Shown here: in pieces, positions 25,071-39,100 of the stretch | Layout: each line of letters opens with the position of its first letter | How positions within the stretch are numbered: position 1 is the stretch's first letter | NCBI RefSeq assembly: GCF_008370685.1 | Contig: NZ_VTZU01000002.1 | Span: forward strand, 124,001 to 188,000 | DNA: 64,000 nt | Reading direction: 5' to 3' | Source of the DNA: Aquimarina sp. RZ0 | GTDB lineage: Bacteria > Bacteroidota > Bacteroidia > Flavobacteriales > Flavobacteriaceae | Notes under the pieces: model-generated | What the model saw: only the letters and a program-made list of their open reading frames with translations | Told to the model about the DNA's origin: nothing | Databases searched by the model: none | Made by a program: the position numbers and the translations under genes

Positions 25071-26954
25071 TTAATTGATTGTCAATAGGGTCCATTGCTG
25101 CTGCAAGGAATTCTCATTATTCAATAGCTCTTCTAAATCCGTATTACTAGTTAGTCTAAGCGGTACTTCTGTAAAAACCTTTTCTAAATCAGCAATGGCA
25201 ATGGCGCTGATCTTCCCAGTAGTTACTTCATAGGTTTGTTCATCAAGGTGTTGTTGTATTACATCTTCCAAAGGTTGCTCGGTAGTAAATTTTGCATAGT
25301 TACCCTGCATTACTTCTTCTACCGTAGCATCTTCGATCAGGGGTATATACCGTTGTGTCCCATCGGTATTAGTTATGGGATATAACATGCGCCCATGTTG
25401 TGGGTCAAAATTGGGTTTTAAACTTCTTAATAGTGCTATTTGTTGTAGTGCTGTAGGCGCTGGTAAACTTTTACCATCCCACAAAATTGTGCCATCATTA
25501 GCCTCGCTAAAGGGTTTTCTACCCGGGTCCCGTCTGGCTGCGGCAGGATCTGTTTCTTCATCTGGTATAAATTGTTTGTTAGCAATCTCATCTGCTGTGG
25601 CTTCACTAGCTTTGGGCAAGTATCGTACCTCATCATTTGGATCAGTTTTGGGATATAACTGCCTATCCCGATCAGTTACATCACTTATACTAATTGGATC
25701 TATCGGATACAGTCGTTGCGTTCTTTTTACACGATCTATGATTCGATCAGAAGTTTCTATACTTTCAAAGGGTAGATACAAGCCGTTTTCTAGCTCCCTC
25801 TGAGTTGCTTCTGTTGTTATGGGTAAGTATACCAGGTTTCCCGCTGCTTCTGTAACTGGATACAGATAACGATCAGCTTCATACTTAGGTTTTCCGTTGA
25901 CTATAAGTGTCCATTGATCAGCAGGATTCTCTGTGCTTTTGCTATTTACAAATTGGCCATTGGCTTTTTCTTCTTCACTAGCTTCATTTTCTTTGGGTAG
26001 ATAGGTGATTTCTCCTTCTTGATTTTCATAGGGGTACTCAAATCGGTTTTTATCTTTGTTATACTTTGCCTCTTCTTTTTGACTTGTTTTTTTTTCTGTT
26101 TGGTCTTTGACACTTTCATCGGTTACAAACTGCCCACTATTGATTTCATTGGGTGTAGCTTCGCTTTCTCGCGGATAAAAAACAACTTCTCCATCAGTCG
26201 ATTCTGTAGGATATACCATTCTGTTTTTACCCAGGTCAGGAATAGGTTTTCCTTCTGCCATTTGCTTACCTTTAGTTTGCATTACCGCACTCTCGTTAGT
26301 TACAAAAAGTCCTTTCCTTTTTTCGTAAGGAGTGGCATCACGTTCTCTGGGTAAAAAAATTTGATCTCCATCTTCTGATAGTGTTGCATATACTTTTCTG
26401 CCCTTGCCAAGGTCACGAATCGGTAGTCCTCCTTCGCTGGCTTGTTTAGCTTTCACTGGTGAGTTCAAAGAGCTCTCTTCAACATAGTGCCCCTGATTTT
26501 TTTCTTCTTGAGTAGCATCACTTTCCTTGGGTAAGTACTGTGTTGTATCGTCTTCTCCTTTTACGGGATAGGTATTCCTACCCGTACTATCTAGTTTAGG
26601 TTGCGCATCTTTGTTCAGTGCTTTTTTGCCTTTTTTAATAACCGTTCTATCTTTAATAAAAAGCCCCTTTGCCTTCTCTTTGGCAGTAGCTTGACTCTCT
26701 TTGGGTACATATCGTTGTTTGCCATTGCTGTCCGTGGTCAGATATACATTTCGTCCTTTTAGCACATCATATATTGGCATTTTAGGGTTTTGTGGTCGTA
26801 ATACTATCTTGGCATTGGCTACTTTTTTTGCTCGGGCTTTTCTGCGATTTTTATGCTCAGGACTATTTATATTTCCTGCTTTGGGGTTCCGTTTTATACC
26901 TAGTAACCTGTTTAATCTGGGTTGTTGTTTTCTTCTTTTTATGGATGGTTTCAT
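25071..26954 (-). CDS. Eight-repeat YP/LPKE-ATxxE protein (627 aa) of the Tc locus
   Basis: The protein has a very basic N-terminus (SIKRRKQQPRLNRLLGIKR; HKNRRKARAKK) followed by eight degenerate repeats of about 42 residues between residues ~64 and ~565. Consensus, read by eye: R-x-x-Y-P-x(4)-D/G-x(3)-Y-L-P-K/R-E-x-E/D-A-T-x-x-E-x(3)-G-x-F/Y-V. Examples are NRMVYPTE, VVFYPRESEATPNE and QLYPKTDP, VRYLPKASEATADE. The linkers between repeats vary and are Lys-rich. The C-terminal 50 residues are acidic and end with LQQQWTLLTI. There is no signal peptide or membrane helix. I know no family with this repeat. It is the gene directly after the giant TcA-like gene. Confidence 0.7.
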   Translation of the reverse strand: MKPSIKRRKQQPRLNRLLGIKRNPKAGNINSPEHKNRRKARAKKVANAKIVLRPQNPKMPIYDVLKGRNVYLTTDSNGKQRYVPKESQATAKEKAKGLFIKDRTVIKKGKKALNKDAQPKLDSTGRNTYPVKGEDDTTQYLPKESDATQEEKNQGHYVEESSLNSPVKAKQASEGGLPIRDLGKGRKVYATLSEDGDQIFLPRERDATPYEKRKGLFVTNESAVMQTKGKQMAEGKPIPDLGKNRMVYPTESTDGEVVFYPRESEATPNEINSGQFVTDESVKDQTEKKTSQKEEAKYNKDKNRFEYPYENQEGEITYLPKENEASEEEKANGQFVNSKSTENPADQWTLIVNGKPKYEADRYLYPVTEAAGNLVYLPITTEATQRELENGLYLPFESIETSDRIIDRVKRTQRLYPIDPISISDVTDRDRQLYPKTDPNDEVRYLPKASEATADEIANKQFIPDEETDPAAARRDPGRKPFSEANDGTILWDGKSLPAPTALQQIALLRSLKPNFDPQHGRMLYPITNTDGTQRYIPLIEDATVEEVMQGNYAKFTTEQPLEDVIQQHLDEQTYEVTTGKISAIAIADLEKVFTEVPLRLTSNTDLEELLNNENSLQQQWTLLTIN

Positions 26955-27044
26955 TTGTGTATCATTTTTAGCTATTGTTGGGTAACTATTAGGGTTTTAC
27001 TTAAGGGTATTGCTTCCTGTTTCACCTACAGATTTCAGGGATCG

Positions 27045-27068
27045 GTTTTGGGCAGATCTGCCCAAAAC
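27045..27068. promoter_or_regulatory. 24-bp perfect palindrome between TcA-like gene and downstream genes
   Basis: GTTTTGGGCAGA is followed directly by its own reverse complement, nested inside an outer stem (GATTTCAGG ... CCTGAAATC, 27031-27092). There is no T-run on the minus strand, so a processing/stability hairpin or an attenuator separating the giant gene from its downstream genes is more likely than a simple terminator. Confidence 0.6.
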
Positions 27069-27154
27069 ACGATCTTGAAGTGTTCCTGAAATCGAGTTGT
27101 AAGAGTTTACAATCTATTAGGAAAGAGATAAATTATACTGCTCTTTTTAAAACC

Positions 27155-30100
27155 TTAAACTTTGGCTTTGTAAATGACCACCATTTCTACATTAGTGATC
27201 TGTGATTTATCCCCTTTGACGGTAAATTTCCAGTTGGATCCATTTCTGGCAATGTTTAGGTTCGAGGCTTCGAGGTATTGGTTATTGGTCAGTTTTAACT
27301 CATCGTTGAGTTCAAAAGTCGCCGAACCACCATCCTCATATTGATAACGGACCATAACTCCCATAACTTTGCTTCCTGTCATACCAGGAAACATATCTCT
27401 GGTAAAGGTGAGTTCCATAGTATTACTTTCTCCTATCATAAGCTCATTCCATTGCTCAGGGAAGGTATATGCAAGATCAAAGAAACTGGTGGCTCTGTAT
27501 GGTTTTAAAGCTCCTTTTACGGAATTGGCAAAGGCTGTTCCTCCTTGCTCTGCAGTATATCGCAGCTTAATGGTTACATCTAACAAATCATTGATATCAT
27601 AACTCCCCGATTTACCATGTAGTTCTAATCGCCATAGGGATACGGCTCCTGTACCTTCAAAGGGTAAATAGCGTGCATCATCGTACCTTAGCTCAAACAT
27701 GCCATTGTTTTCGGTATATTGATCTACATAGGATAGTGCTATTTGTTGATTTACTTTCCAATCGGTACGTATGGTTAATGGTTGATCTCCTTTAGGATTT
27801 AGTAAATATTTTACTGCCTTAGGATCTGGTTCCATAACCAGTTTGTTATTTAACTGTGTGAGGGTAGCATTAATCGTTTTACCCTCGCCAATATCAAAGG
27901 CTAAGGAAATGGTTTTCATCTGGCGATTATAATGCCCTGGAAAATCCTGATCAAATAGTTCTTCTGTTAATCGAAACTCACATACTCCTTTCATTTTTAA
28001 TTGGATAAAAGCGAGTGGGTCGAGTTCTAGCATAGAAATATTTTTGGTAATCTCCATCCCACGGCTATCCTGTTCGATATAGGCTTTTTCCATCTTGGCA
28101 AGATCTACACCAAGGGTTTCTCCACTGAGTAATCCTTTTTTCTGACTGTCCCAATAGGTTCCTCCAATAAACTGTATTTCGGCTTCTTTGGTTCCAGTTT
28201 CGAAAACAAAGGCTTTTTCTGCTTTCTTAGCAATATCATGTGCCATTTTATAGGTTTGATAAAACAAGCCTGATAATTTGCTACTCATCCAATTGTATAA
28301 CTCGAGGTTCGAAAATTTTTGTTTCATAAATTTTTCTATTGCCTTGTTATTCTTGATTTCCTGATCATGGATTTGTAACTCTCGTCGTGCTATTGCTTTT
28401 TGGATTTGAGCCCCCATAATCTGGTACTCTAATTGTTTGATCTCACTCTCGGCCATAGCTTTTTGTAGTTCCCAATCTTCTTCTGAACGCTTATGTTGTG
28501 CATAGATTCCTGCAATTTCGCCAGCTGTCATCAGGGTTTCTCCTGTTATTTCCAGAGCTTCTCCTCCTTTATCTAAAGCATCCCCTAGTTGGCGTCCTCC
28601 TGCCTGAGTACCTGCAATAAAGGGTCCTATCAATACCTGAGGTAATAAATACGATATGGTTGATGCTATCTTTAGCGCTGCTGCGGTTCCCATTAATATG
28701 GTACCTGTAATCATCAGTGCAATCTGAACCTCTTCTTCGCTTAGCATCCCATTATCCAATAGTCGTTGGTAATGATCTCTCTGGTTTTTGGCTCCATCGA
28801 GACTTTCTTCTAAACTTTTGATCTGATAATTGGCTTCTCTGATTTGATCTTCTTTGATCTGTGTGCTTAATGCGAGAATCAAACCTTCTTGCTTGTTTCG
28901 GAGTAGTTCCATCTCTTCGGCATCTTTTTTCTCGATGGTACCAAGCAATTCTCCTCCAAACTGTGATACTCTTTCGGTATATTCCTTTGCTTTTTCGATC
29001 ATGTAACTAAAGCGATAATGTGGCACCATCGTATACAACATACTTAATGTACTACTCAGGCTTGCTCCTCCTGCAATTGCGCTAACCAATGCCATAGGAT
29101 CGATCGGTGGCTGAAAGAGTGGTAAGGGTTGTTTCTGTCCCATTATGTTAAGGGTGTGCCTGATCTTAAACAAACGATCTTCTACCCGACCCCAATACTC
29201 CATAAAAACCTGATTTTCGGGAATATGGAAATATGGATTAATTACCGAAGCATTAAGCGTTGCCAGCGTATCGTGTTGCTGACCAGCAAAAGTTAAGCTA
29301 TCATATATGGCTTCGCCGTCATTTTCTAAATCTAATAAGAATAGAAAATCATACGTATCTTCCCCAATATTATGAGCCAAATGTTCATAGTTTTGATCTT
29401 CAGAAAGTGCTTTTTCTCCTAAATTTTCTGGTTTTGTACCAAGTAAATCATAGGCCAGCACATAAAGCATTCGTGCTTCATTAATACTCTCTCGCGTATA
29501 TTGTCTAAAAAGCATGTCTCCCCAATCCAGCAAATTATCGATGTAATGCATCACAATGGCTTTGCGGTATGCAATGTGACGTAAGCCTGCTATTGCATGT
29601 GGATCAAAGGGGTCATTAAGATAACTCGTGATCTGTTCCTCTGTATTTTGCATTAACGCATAATTCTCTGGCAGGCGCTGGATGAGTTGCAAAATTTCTA
29701 ATAACTGTTGTTCCGGGCTTTCTGAATCCGTATCATCATTGATTGCATTTTTTACTATTTCTAAAGCCTCAGACAAATATACCGAGTTATCTAAAAAATC
29801 TTCCAGATCACTAATAGCATGCTCAGTACTCATTCCTAAAAATTCATCATCATATGTTTTTAGTTCAGCCGCTAAATTATCGATGTTACCTTCTAAGGCT
29901 GTAGAATTTAGCTCTTTTACTAATACTTTTGCAGGTTCTATCAGTGCATCGATATCCACTGCCTGAAAGGGAAGAAATTTCCAAAAGTATTTTGCTGCTG
30001 TTGGATCATAGATGTGTTCATACCATTTTTTGGCTTCCTCAAATTTTTGATCTGTATTAAGTGACATTGCTATTAGGAAAGGGGCATGAAAGAACACTTC

Positions 30101-33100
30101 CCAATAATATATACCATTAGCACTATTATAATCGATATGTGAACTTACAGGTAATGATTGTACATAATTATCCTTTACCTTAATAGTTGTGGCGTTTTTA
30201 TCTTCAAAACTAAAAGCAGGTTCTTCATCGATCTGTTGTGTACTGAGTTGTAATAATGCATCTATACTTCCTGTAAAAAGAAGCCTATTAAAATCCTTAG
30301 CTGTACTCGAGGTTAAACGAATGATTTCGTAATGCACTTCTTCTATTTCGAATGGTTTTGCCTTATTATCGTTTCCTATATTTTCATATTTGATGTACTC
30401 GTTCCCTTTAAAAAACAATAATTCTGAACCTCGATTAAGTGCTGCGTCCATATCTTTTCTAAAGGATTTCGGAATATTACCCCAATTTCCCTTAATAGGT
30501 TTTGGGTTCTCTAATGCATCTGGTTCATCAGTACCCGAAAGGGTATAGTATTGATCTTCTTTAAAAAAGTGAACATTACCTCCTAAGGAAAAAGCTGCAC
30601 CCAAATCCTGAATACCATCTGGTAGTGATTTTGGATATCCCGAATCCATTTCGTCATCTATTGTCCCTGAGGTTATGGTAAACCTGATATATTGATCACC
30701 GAGTAGTAGAAAAAGTTTATCATAAGAGATATAGGCTGCATCTATTTTGTATGTATCAAAACTATTTTTGTTTCCTTTTTTCCAGTCTTCGTCAATTGGT
30801 GACTCTTCATCTGACCAGTCAGAGATCATAGTATTAATGACTTCCTGATCTTTATCTTTATCTATTTTAATATAAGTATCATTGCTAAATATATAGAGAT
30901 GATCGTCTCCTTCGACTCCTGAAAAGACTGCAGTAATTTCTCTAAAAACTTCTGGACTATCGGTAATCTCATCTCCCTGAGTAAAGGTTTGTCTAACTCC
31001 GTTTTTATATACATGTACTCGTTGTGCATCGTCTTCGAATAAAAATCCAATAACGTACTGATCTCCACTATACGAAAATGCTAAAGCTGAGTTCCATTCT
31101 TTTGCTGGTGTAGTGGTGTCTACAAATGGATTCTCGGTAAGGCTACCGCTGCTATCTAATCTCAGATCCATGAAATCACCGTTCTTTTCGACGTTAAAAT
31201 AGACTTCATCTTGGATATTATACGCTGAAATAACCACGTACCCTTCGACATCAATTCCGTTATAATTATTTGCTCCGAGTTCCTGGAGTACTATGCTTAG
31301 ATTATTATCTTTTGGGAAACCTTCTTCTATGGTATCATAGTCATCATCTGTATACTTAACAAAATGTGAATTATCAAACAGGTATGCGCAATCATTATGG
31401 GTAAAGGCAGCGGATACTGTGGTAAAACTTTTAATTTTTCCGAATTTGCTTTCAATAGACTCTCCTACGGTATTATTATTAAGAAAATAATTTTCTCCTG
31501 AAAAATAATAGTCGTTATTACCATCACTAAAGGCTGCATCAATTGAACTGATACCTGGGGTTTGGTCATTATTTTGTGCGTTACCTATGTTAACAGGCCA
31601 ATTATTTAAGTCTAGTGTTGCTATATCAGGTTTACATAAAAAGCTACCTCCTTTATGGTCGTAAGCAAACCAAGGTGCATCGATTGATTCTTCTGAGGTA
31701 TGTAATGTCACTACATTATCATCTTCGATACTTCCTTCATCAAACAAGCGCTCAAAAGTCTCCTTACCTTTAGTATCAAAATCAACCGGATCTGTATTTT
31801 TCTGGCTATACAATTCTGGAGTAAGGTTAAATGCCCTGGTTACGGATTTGAGAAACGGGTAAAAAATTGGAAAACCTAAAAGCTCAGAGTCAATAAAATT
31901 ATCTACTAGTACACGTGTATACTTGCAACTTATTATAATATTATCATGATCCTCATCTCCCAATTTACTAGAGTGTTCTACAAATAATTCTACATCGACG
32001 ATTTGACCATTGGATAGCAAGTGATCTATAGTAACCAGGTCGCCATTACCTGTTACATCTTCTTCAAAGCTAGTCTTTAACAACTGTGGCTGGATCCATT
32101 CTTTATTCAGGTTATAATAAGAATAGTAGATACGTGTTGTGTATTTGTTTTCTCCTTCTTCTGATGATATTTCATGGGTCGTACCATCATCATTATCGGT
32201 TATGGTAGTAGAACTGGTATCCTCATTAGGCACTGGTTCTACCCGAGTCCAGAATATAAATACTTTATTAAACGCATATACTGGATAGACCCGATCAGAT
32301 TCTATGGTAATATTAACAGCTTCCCAGGGTTCCCAACTATTATTATTGGTTTCACCGTTAATGAAATTTCCAAAACGATAATAATAGCGATATGGATCTG
32401 TTTTTGTTCTGCCTAAGACGACCAGTCTTTTATTTATCTCGGTACTATTACCTTCATCAATACTTACACCATCATATAAGTACCCTCCGACAATTTTTAA
32501 TCGCGATACTTCGGTAAACTCATCCAGATATTTTTTATAGATACGTTCTACGCTGGCTTCTGTGATCTCTTCTTGCATCAAATCCTGTTCTAAGGTTTCG
32601 AAAGCTGGTGTTTTTTGATCTTCGTCACGTAATTCTGGTCTAATATAATTTTCTGGATATAGAAATACTTTTCGATTGGCTTCCCAAACTCTATAATTGC
32701 GCATCCATTCCCACTGTTGTCTGAGCGCTTCTCGTTCGTGTTCTTTTAGGTTCCCTTTGAGCTCAGTTTCTTCTAAGTTTAGGAAATATCTATGAAAAAA
32801 CAATTGGATCGCCATTGTTGCTTCTTTGATTCTAGAAGTGGTGGCATCGCCTTCCATCTGTGTATCGATCAACAGTTTTTGATAGAGATCTCGTGTGTTT
32901 TCGACCTCATCATCATTCGCTACTGCGTAGGGTACGAGCGCATCACGTTTGATTACATTGAGTTCTCTATCTATTTGATCAAATAAGGTAACATAGTTAT
33001 CATTATAGTCTACCTCTGCGAGCATTGCATATATATTAGCAGCCGCACTTTTAACATCTCTGCCTACCTCATACAATACTTGCCAAACATTTTGATATAG

Positions 33101-36100
33101 TGCTTTAACATCTACTTTGATACGCTCTGTTGTCGACAGGATATCAAATAATTTAATAATTGTTTCGATTGTAATGTCTTGCTCTATAGCATTGGTTGGT
33201 GACAAGAAGGCATTTTGCTGTTTTACCCAACGAATTTCTTCTTTATCAAATCCAAAAATCTCAGCTAGCATATAATAGGGCTCTTTGGTATAGCCTCGAT
33301 CTGACAATACACTAATCAAGGTCTCTTCACTACTACTAAACCGGTTGTTAAGATCCATTAATCTGGCCAAAAGATAAATATCCATTACCAGATAATCTGA
33401 CCAATCTCCCCATCGTTTATCAAACCGTTGTGGGTAGAAGTTTTGATGGTCATACATCTTACCTTTTTTAGACACTGCATACAGATTCCCCTTAGTGGTA
33501 TATAGTTTATCTTCTAAGGTAAAAGCTCCATTGATCCCTGAACTAAATTGATTAGGAAGATGTAACTTATGGTCTTTTATAAGTTTAGGATATGAGGGAT
33601 CTACAAATTTTGATGCCTCATCCTCACAACTAAATAATTGATCGGTATCACTATAGCATATAAATTGATTGTCTTTGAATACATATAATTTCCCTTGGTC
33701 ATCAACATAAGCCGCATCAATAGTAGTACTGCCTTCAAAATTGTTGTCAACCTCAACGTAATCAGAAATATCCTGAGTACTAATGGTATTACCCAAAACG
33801 TATCTGTTTTCATCTCTAAAAACGATTACCGAATTATCCGCTACATAGGTTGCATCAATACCATATCTAAAATTCTTTGGTAGATCTGCTATTCCTAATG
33901 TTGTAGCCAAACTTTCTTCAATAAATTTTGGATAGCCTGCATCTATAGTATGATATTTATTTCCTGTATATACGATATACTGATCTTCGCAAAACAAATA
34001 GGTTTTATTATCTTTTACAAAAGCCGCATCGATTCGTCCTTTATCTCTAAAAGCATTGTAACGATCTTGCAATTGTGATATAGTAAAGACATCATATTCG
34101 TTTACGCTACCAACATGTAATTGATCATTAATAAAAACATATGTATTACGGTTATTTGTGATTACAGCAGTTATTCCTGATGTAGTGCCTTCATAAATTT
34201 TATCCAACTCGTACTGAAACTCTTCTGTCATGTGTTTAAAAGGAGTTTCTTCACGCAAGTGCTTATCAATTCGTTTTGGGTAATCCTCATCTACTGACGT
34301 ATATATAGTACCAGAATATCGAACATACTGATTACCTGAGAATAGATAGGTTACCCCTTGGTGTACCAAAGCAGCATCTATATGATCGTGTAAGGTATTC
34401 TCAAACAATCCCCAATAATAAGCGACTTCATCCTCTTTAGAATACGTATAGGTACCATCGTTATTATTCACACCAACCACAAAACAGGCTTCGTCAAAGA
34501 AATACATTTTACCATCTGTTCCTTTAAAGGCTGTTTGGATATTCTTAAATGTCGTTTTATTAAAACGAATCCCTGGATATAATAATTGAATTTCTTGAGG
34601 ATATGACCAGTTTTGCTCAAGAAGATGATATCGTATAAAATGTTGGTCCTTAATAAAGATTAAGTTATCACCATGTTGTAATATCGTATCAAAAGTATTG
34701 AATCCCGCTCGTTGCTGTGCTTGTGGAATTCCCCAGAAAGAAAAGTCTCCATAGTATAGTTCTGGTTGCTCTAATATGTAATCATCGGTATGATAGATGA
34801 CATATCTAAAGTTACCGTCTGCATCTTCTTTTTCAAACAAATAGGTTTTATTATCCATAACATAGGCAAATGCTACTTCTGTAAGTCCTGCCCAATGCTT
34901 AAAGATTCTCCTTGGAGCTTCTTCCATAGTAACTCCTATATAGCTATCACCTGTATAGGTATAATATTGAGATCCACTAAATAGATAAGTATTACCATCT
35001 CTACCTACAAACCCTGTATCAATATGTTCTGTCTCATAAATGGCATTTTCTGGTTTGCCCCATTGGTTTTTGATATAATATTCGGTTTCTAACAACGTAT
35101 TATAACATTTTTCACCTTTAAAATAATAGGTATTGCCATCAGCCCCTTGTAAAACGGTATCCAAATTGGTTGTAAAATCTATAGGGGCTTCATTAAGAAG
35201 TTTTGGAAACTTATCCTCTTTACTAATGGTTTCTCCTTCCAGAGCAGAAATATGTTCCCATTGTGTTCCCTTCAGTGTATATACTGCTCCTTCTTCGATC
35301 AGTGCTGTTTTAATATTTTGAAATTCACCTTTGGTATATATTTCTCCTCTTTCTTCTTTCTCTTCTGAGATTACGTGACAGGTTGTCCCATCAAAAAGAT
35401 ATACTGTTCGCTCATCTACCAGCAAGGCATTAACGCGATTAGGCATATGATCTTGGAGTGCTTTAAAACGTGGTTCTTCTTTAAGCATTTTTAGGGGTTT
35501 GGGATACCCAGATTCTACCTGACTATAATCTCCTTCTTTATATCTGAAGAATTGATCTCCAGAAAACAAATAGGTATGGATTGTCTTTACTTTTTCTAAA
35601 TCATATCCTTCTAAATCTTCATCATCTTCTCTAGATAACAAAGTGACTGCTGCATCGACCTTGCAATTTTCGATCAGATTATTTTTTACATACCCCCAAT
35701 ACTTACTAATTGTTCTGGGATATCCATGATCAATATGACAGGCGGATTTATCCGAAAACCGTATGTATTGATTGTTAAAGAACAAGTATGTTTTTCCATC
35801 TTTTCCTGCCAATGCGGCATCAATTTTGGTAATTCCTAAAGGAAGCTCTGGCCATTGTTTATAGATATTTTTGGGCTCTGACCACCAACGATTGATATGA
35901 TCAAATTCTATCACTTGTTTTTTTGAAAATAGATATGTTTTACCATCATGCGCATTAAGTATAGCATCAGGTTTTTTAAATCCTCTATCTAACAAATGTT
36001 GAGGAAGACTCCAGAAATTATCTACTATATCAGCTGGGAATACTTCTATTTCGTCTACATCCAACAAATTACCGATAGGTGTGATATAAGAATCTTTACT

Positions 36101-39100
36101 TTCTTCTTTTTTATCTATTTCTTTATAATCCTTGGTAGAATATCTTACATACACCTGTTTGTTACCTTTCCTACCAAAAACATATGTTTTTCCATCTAGT
36201 ACAAAAGCAGCTTTGATTGTTTTTAACCCTTCCCAATCTTCTGAAATTAATCTGGGGTATCCTTCATCTACCTGCTTATAGTTTCCAGTTTTATATCGAA
36301 TATAATTTGTATCACTAAAGATATAGGTATACCCATCCAGACCTACCATTGCAGCATCAATTGTTTCTATAGATTCTATTGTAGAAATACCCTCAAAAGA
36401 TAATGAGTCCTCAATATCAATTATTATAGATCCCATAACATCCATTGCAAATGCTACGGTGTGGTCATCTTTAAAAAAATGTATTTTGTTTTCACTACCA
36501 TAAACATCTCCATTTTGTTCTTTTTCTACAAAAGCGGCATCAATTCCATTAATAAAATCAGCGGGAACCCCCTCAAAACAATCCTGTATACGTTTTGGAA
36601 AACCTTCTAACTCGCGAACCTCATAATTTTCGAGGCAGTCCATATAAGCAGTTACCTGATCATCTACAAAAACATAAGTAATCCCATTATGAGTAAAGGC
36701 TGCATCTATAGCATCAATATCCTTAAAATCGTACTTAGATTTTCCCCAATGTTCTGCAACGTCCTTAATAATCTCATCCCTAGAGCTTATAAATTTGTTT
36801 CCTCTAAAGAAATAGGTTTCACCATCTAGACCTTCAAAAGCTGCGTCTAATCCATCTGGGAATATTTCTGGCAAATTAATACCTAAGCCTTCATGTTTCC
36901 AATGTGCATTAGTTTTTTTAGGATATCCACTATCAATGACAGAAGCACTAGCATCTGAATATCGAACATACATATCTTCTGCAAATAAAAATAAGCGACC
37001 TAGTGGATCTACATATGATGCATCTACCTTGCCTATTTCTGTAAAAGCATTGTCTACCTTACCAAATTCATTTTTTCTTTTTGTCCAACTACCCCCTTCT
37101 TTTATCCATAAATGATAGTGATCACCACTTATGATATAGGTATTTCCGTTTTTATCCATAAAAGCAGCATCTATATCCAGAATACCTTCTTTTTTGAATA
37201 GTTTACGAATCGGATCTTCTTCTAATTGATCTCGTAATCTTTTATCATCTTCTAAGAGATCAATAATTTCTTTTTCTTCTTCGGTTTGTAAGCTTTCTTC
37301 TTTATCCAGATCGATTCCATATCGATCTATAAGTGCGTAATCCATAGCTCTATAGGTCCAATATTCTGAATTAGAAAACAGGTACATAAATTCTTCGGTC
37401 TCTAATAAAGCATCAATAGAAGTAACGCCTTCTGGTAATTCTAAATTTTCTGAATACTTAGCTACTAGATCCTGATCCTTAAAGGCGATCTCTGTTTCTT
37501 TTGCTCCTAACTGTAGTTTGCTAGCCAGTACAGAATATTGACGAATACGTTGAAAAGAAGTCGTAAAAGCTCTATTTTTTGGTGTTTTTGTTATTTTCCC
37601 TAAAGAATTGGCCGTCTCCATTATAGGAGTCATCCAAGCTGATATTATATCTTTTTTGCCTTTAAAAACATGCTTAGAAACAATCATTAATGTTTCTTTA
37701 TCTAATCCAAAAATACTTTGTAATTGTTCCCACAACACATCTTCTTGGCGTGTTTCTAGATCTATAATCGCATCAATAATCTGTTGGTGAGCTGCTTTTA
37801 CCTCTTTACTTATGGATTGTAAAATAAAAAATATCTCTTTATTAAAATCTTCAAAACCCGTAATACTAAAAACATTGGCATTATTAGAGTTTAAGAAATA
37901 ATCTATTTTATCCTGAGCTATATGCCGAGTGTTGGATAAGACCCCAATTTCAATTAATAAACTAGTGAGTTCATTACGCTCCTGAGGAGAAAAATTTAGA
38001 TTTTCTAGAGGTGTATTTATAAACTGATAGGTTTCGGCTATTTTGATTATACTTTGCATTCTTTGAAAAATTGCCGCACCTGTGGCATCTTCAAAATAAT
38101 AACCTAATATGAGTTTATTTTGATTTTCGGTATCCAAAAAGAAGTTTTTAGTCTCAGATACTATCATATTTCCATCTAGATAATCTCCTTGTAAATCCTG
38201 AAAAGCCCAACCCGATATAATGATATCTGCAATTCCATTAAGGGTTTTCGTATTGGTCACTAAGTGCGTTTTCTGAACCTGTATTACTTTATCCTGAATA
38301 ATTTTTAGAATCGCTTTCCGTTTAGGATAGAAATGCAATGCTATACGGAAGCTCTCAATATCCTCTGATAATAATTTTTCTTTATCCGTTACTAAACCTT
38401 GTTCATTGGTATATCCATTAAAAGTAAGGTTATACATAAGGTCTTCTAATTCTACTTTTGATAATTCGAGTTCGTCAAACAATCCCGTAGTTAATTTTAG
38501 TTGGGTATCTTTGAATTGTTCTGTCTGTTTTTTTAATAATTTATAGACCTCTTCTGAATGCTCAGCGATATGTGTATTTACATCGAAATAATTAAAGTTT
38601 TCTGGATCACTGAAAAAGTTACTGTATTTAACAACTCCTTCTTCGTCGATATAATGATTAAAGATCAGATTGTCATATAATTCTTCTAGCTCTTCTTCAA
38701 AAAGTGGTAAGGAACGTAGATCAGAAAGATATATTGAAAAAGACACCTCATCCTCTTCGGGAATATTCTCTTCCTCATTTTTATATATCTTATGAATGAT
38801 CTCATATACACTTTCCAGATAATACCCAAAATCAGTTTCTAACTTAAAATCTTCTGCTTTTTCTGGTAAATTTGCGATATTAATAATACCATTTTCTGCT
38901 ACATATCCTTTATAGGTAAGGTTCTTTTTAATTTTTTCTACCAATGGTTCTTCTAATCCTAATCCTTGAAAATCCGTAGGATGTACTTTTCCCAAGGCCA
39001 GGATAGCTTTCTCTGCCACTTTCTGTGCTTTGTCTGAACGATCATGAATCATTTTATGTGCTGGTTTACACATCATATGATCATGCTGCTCTAGTATTTT

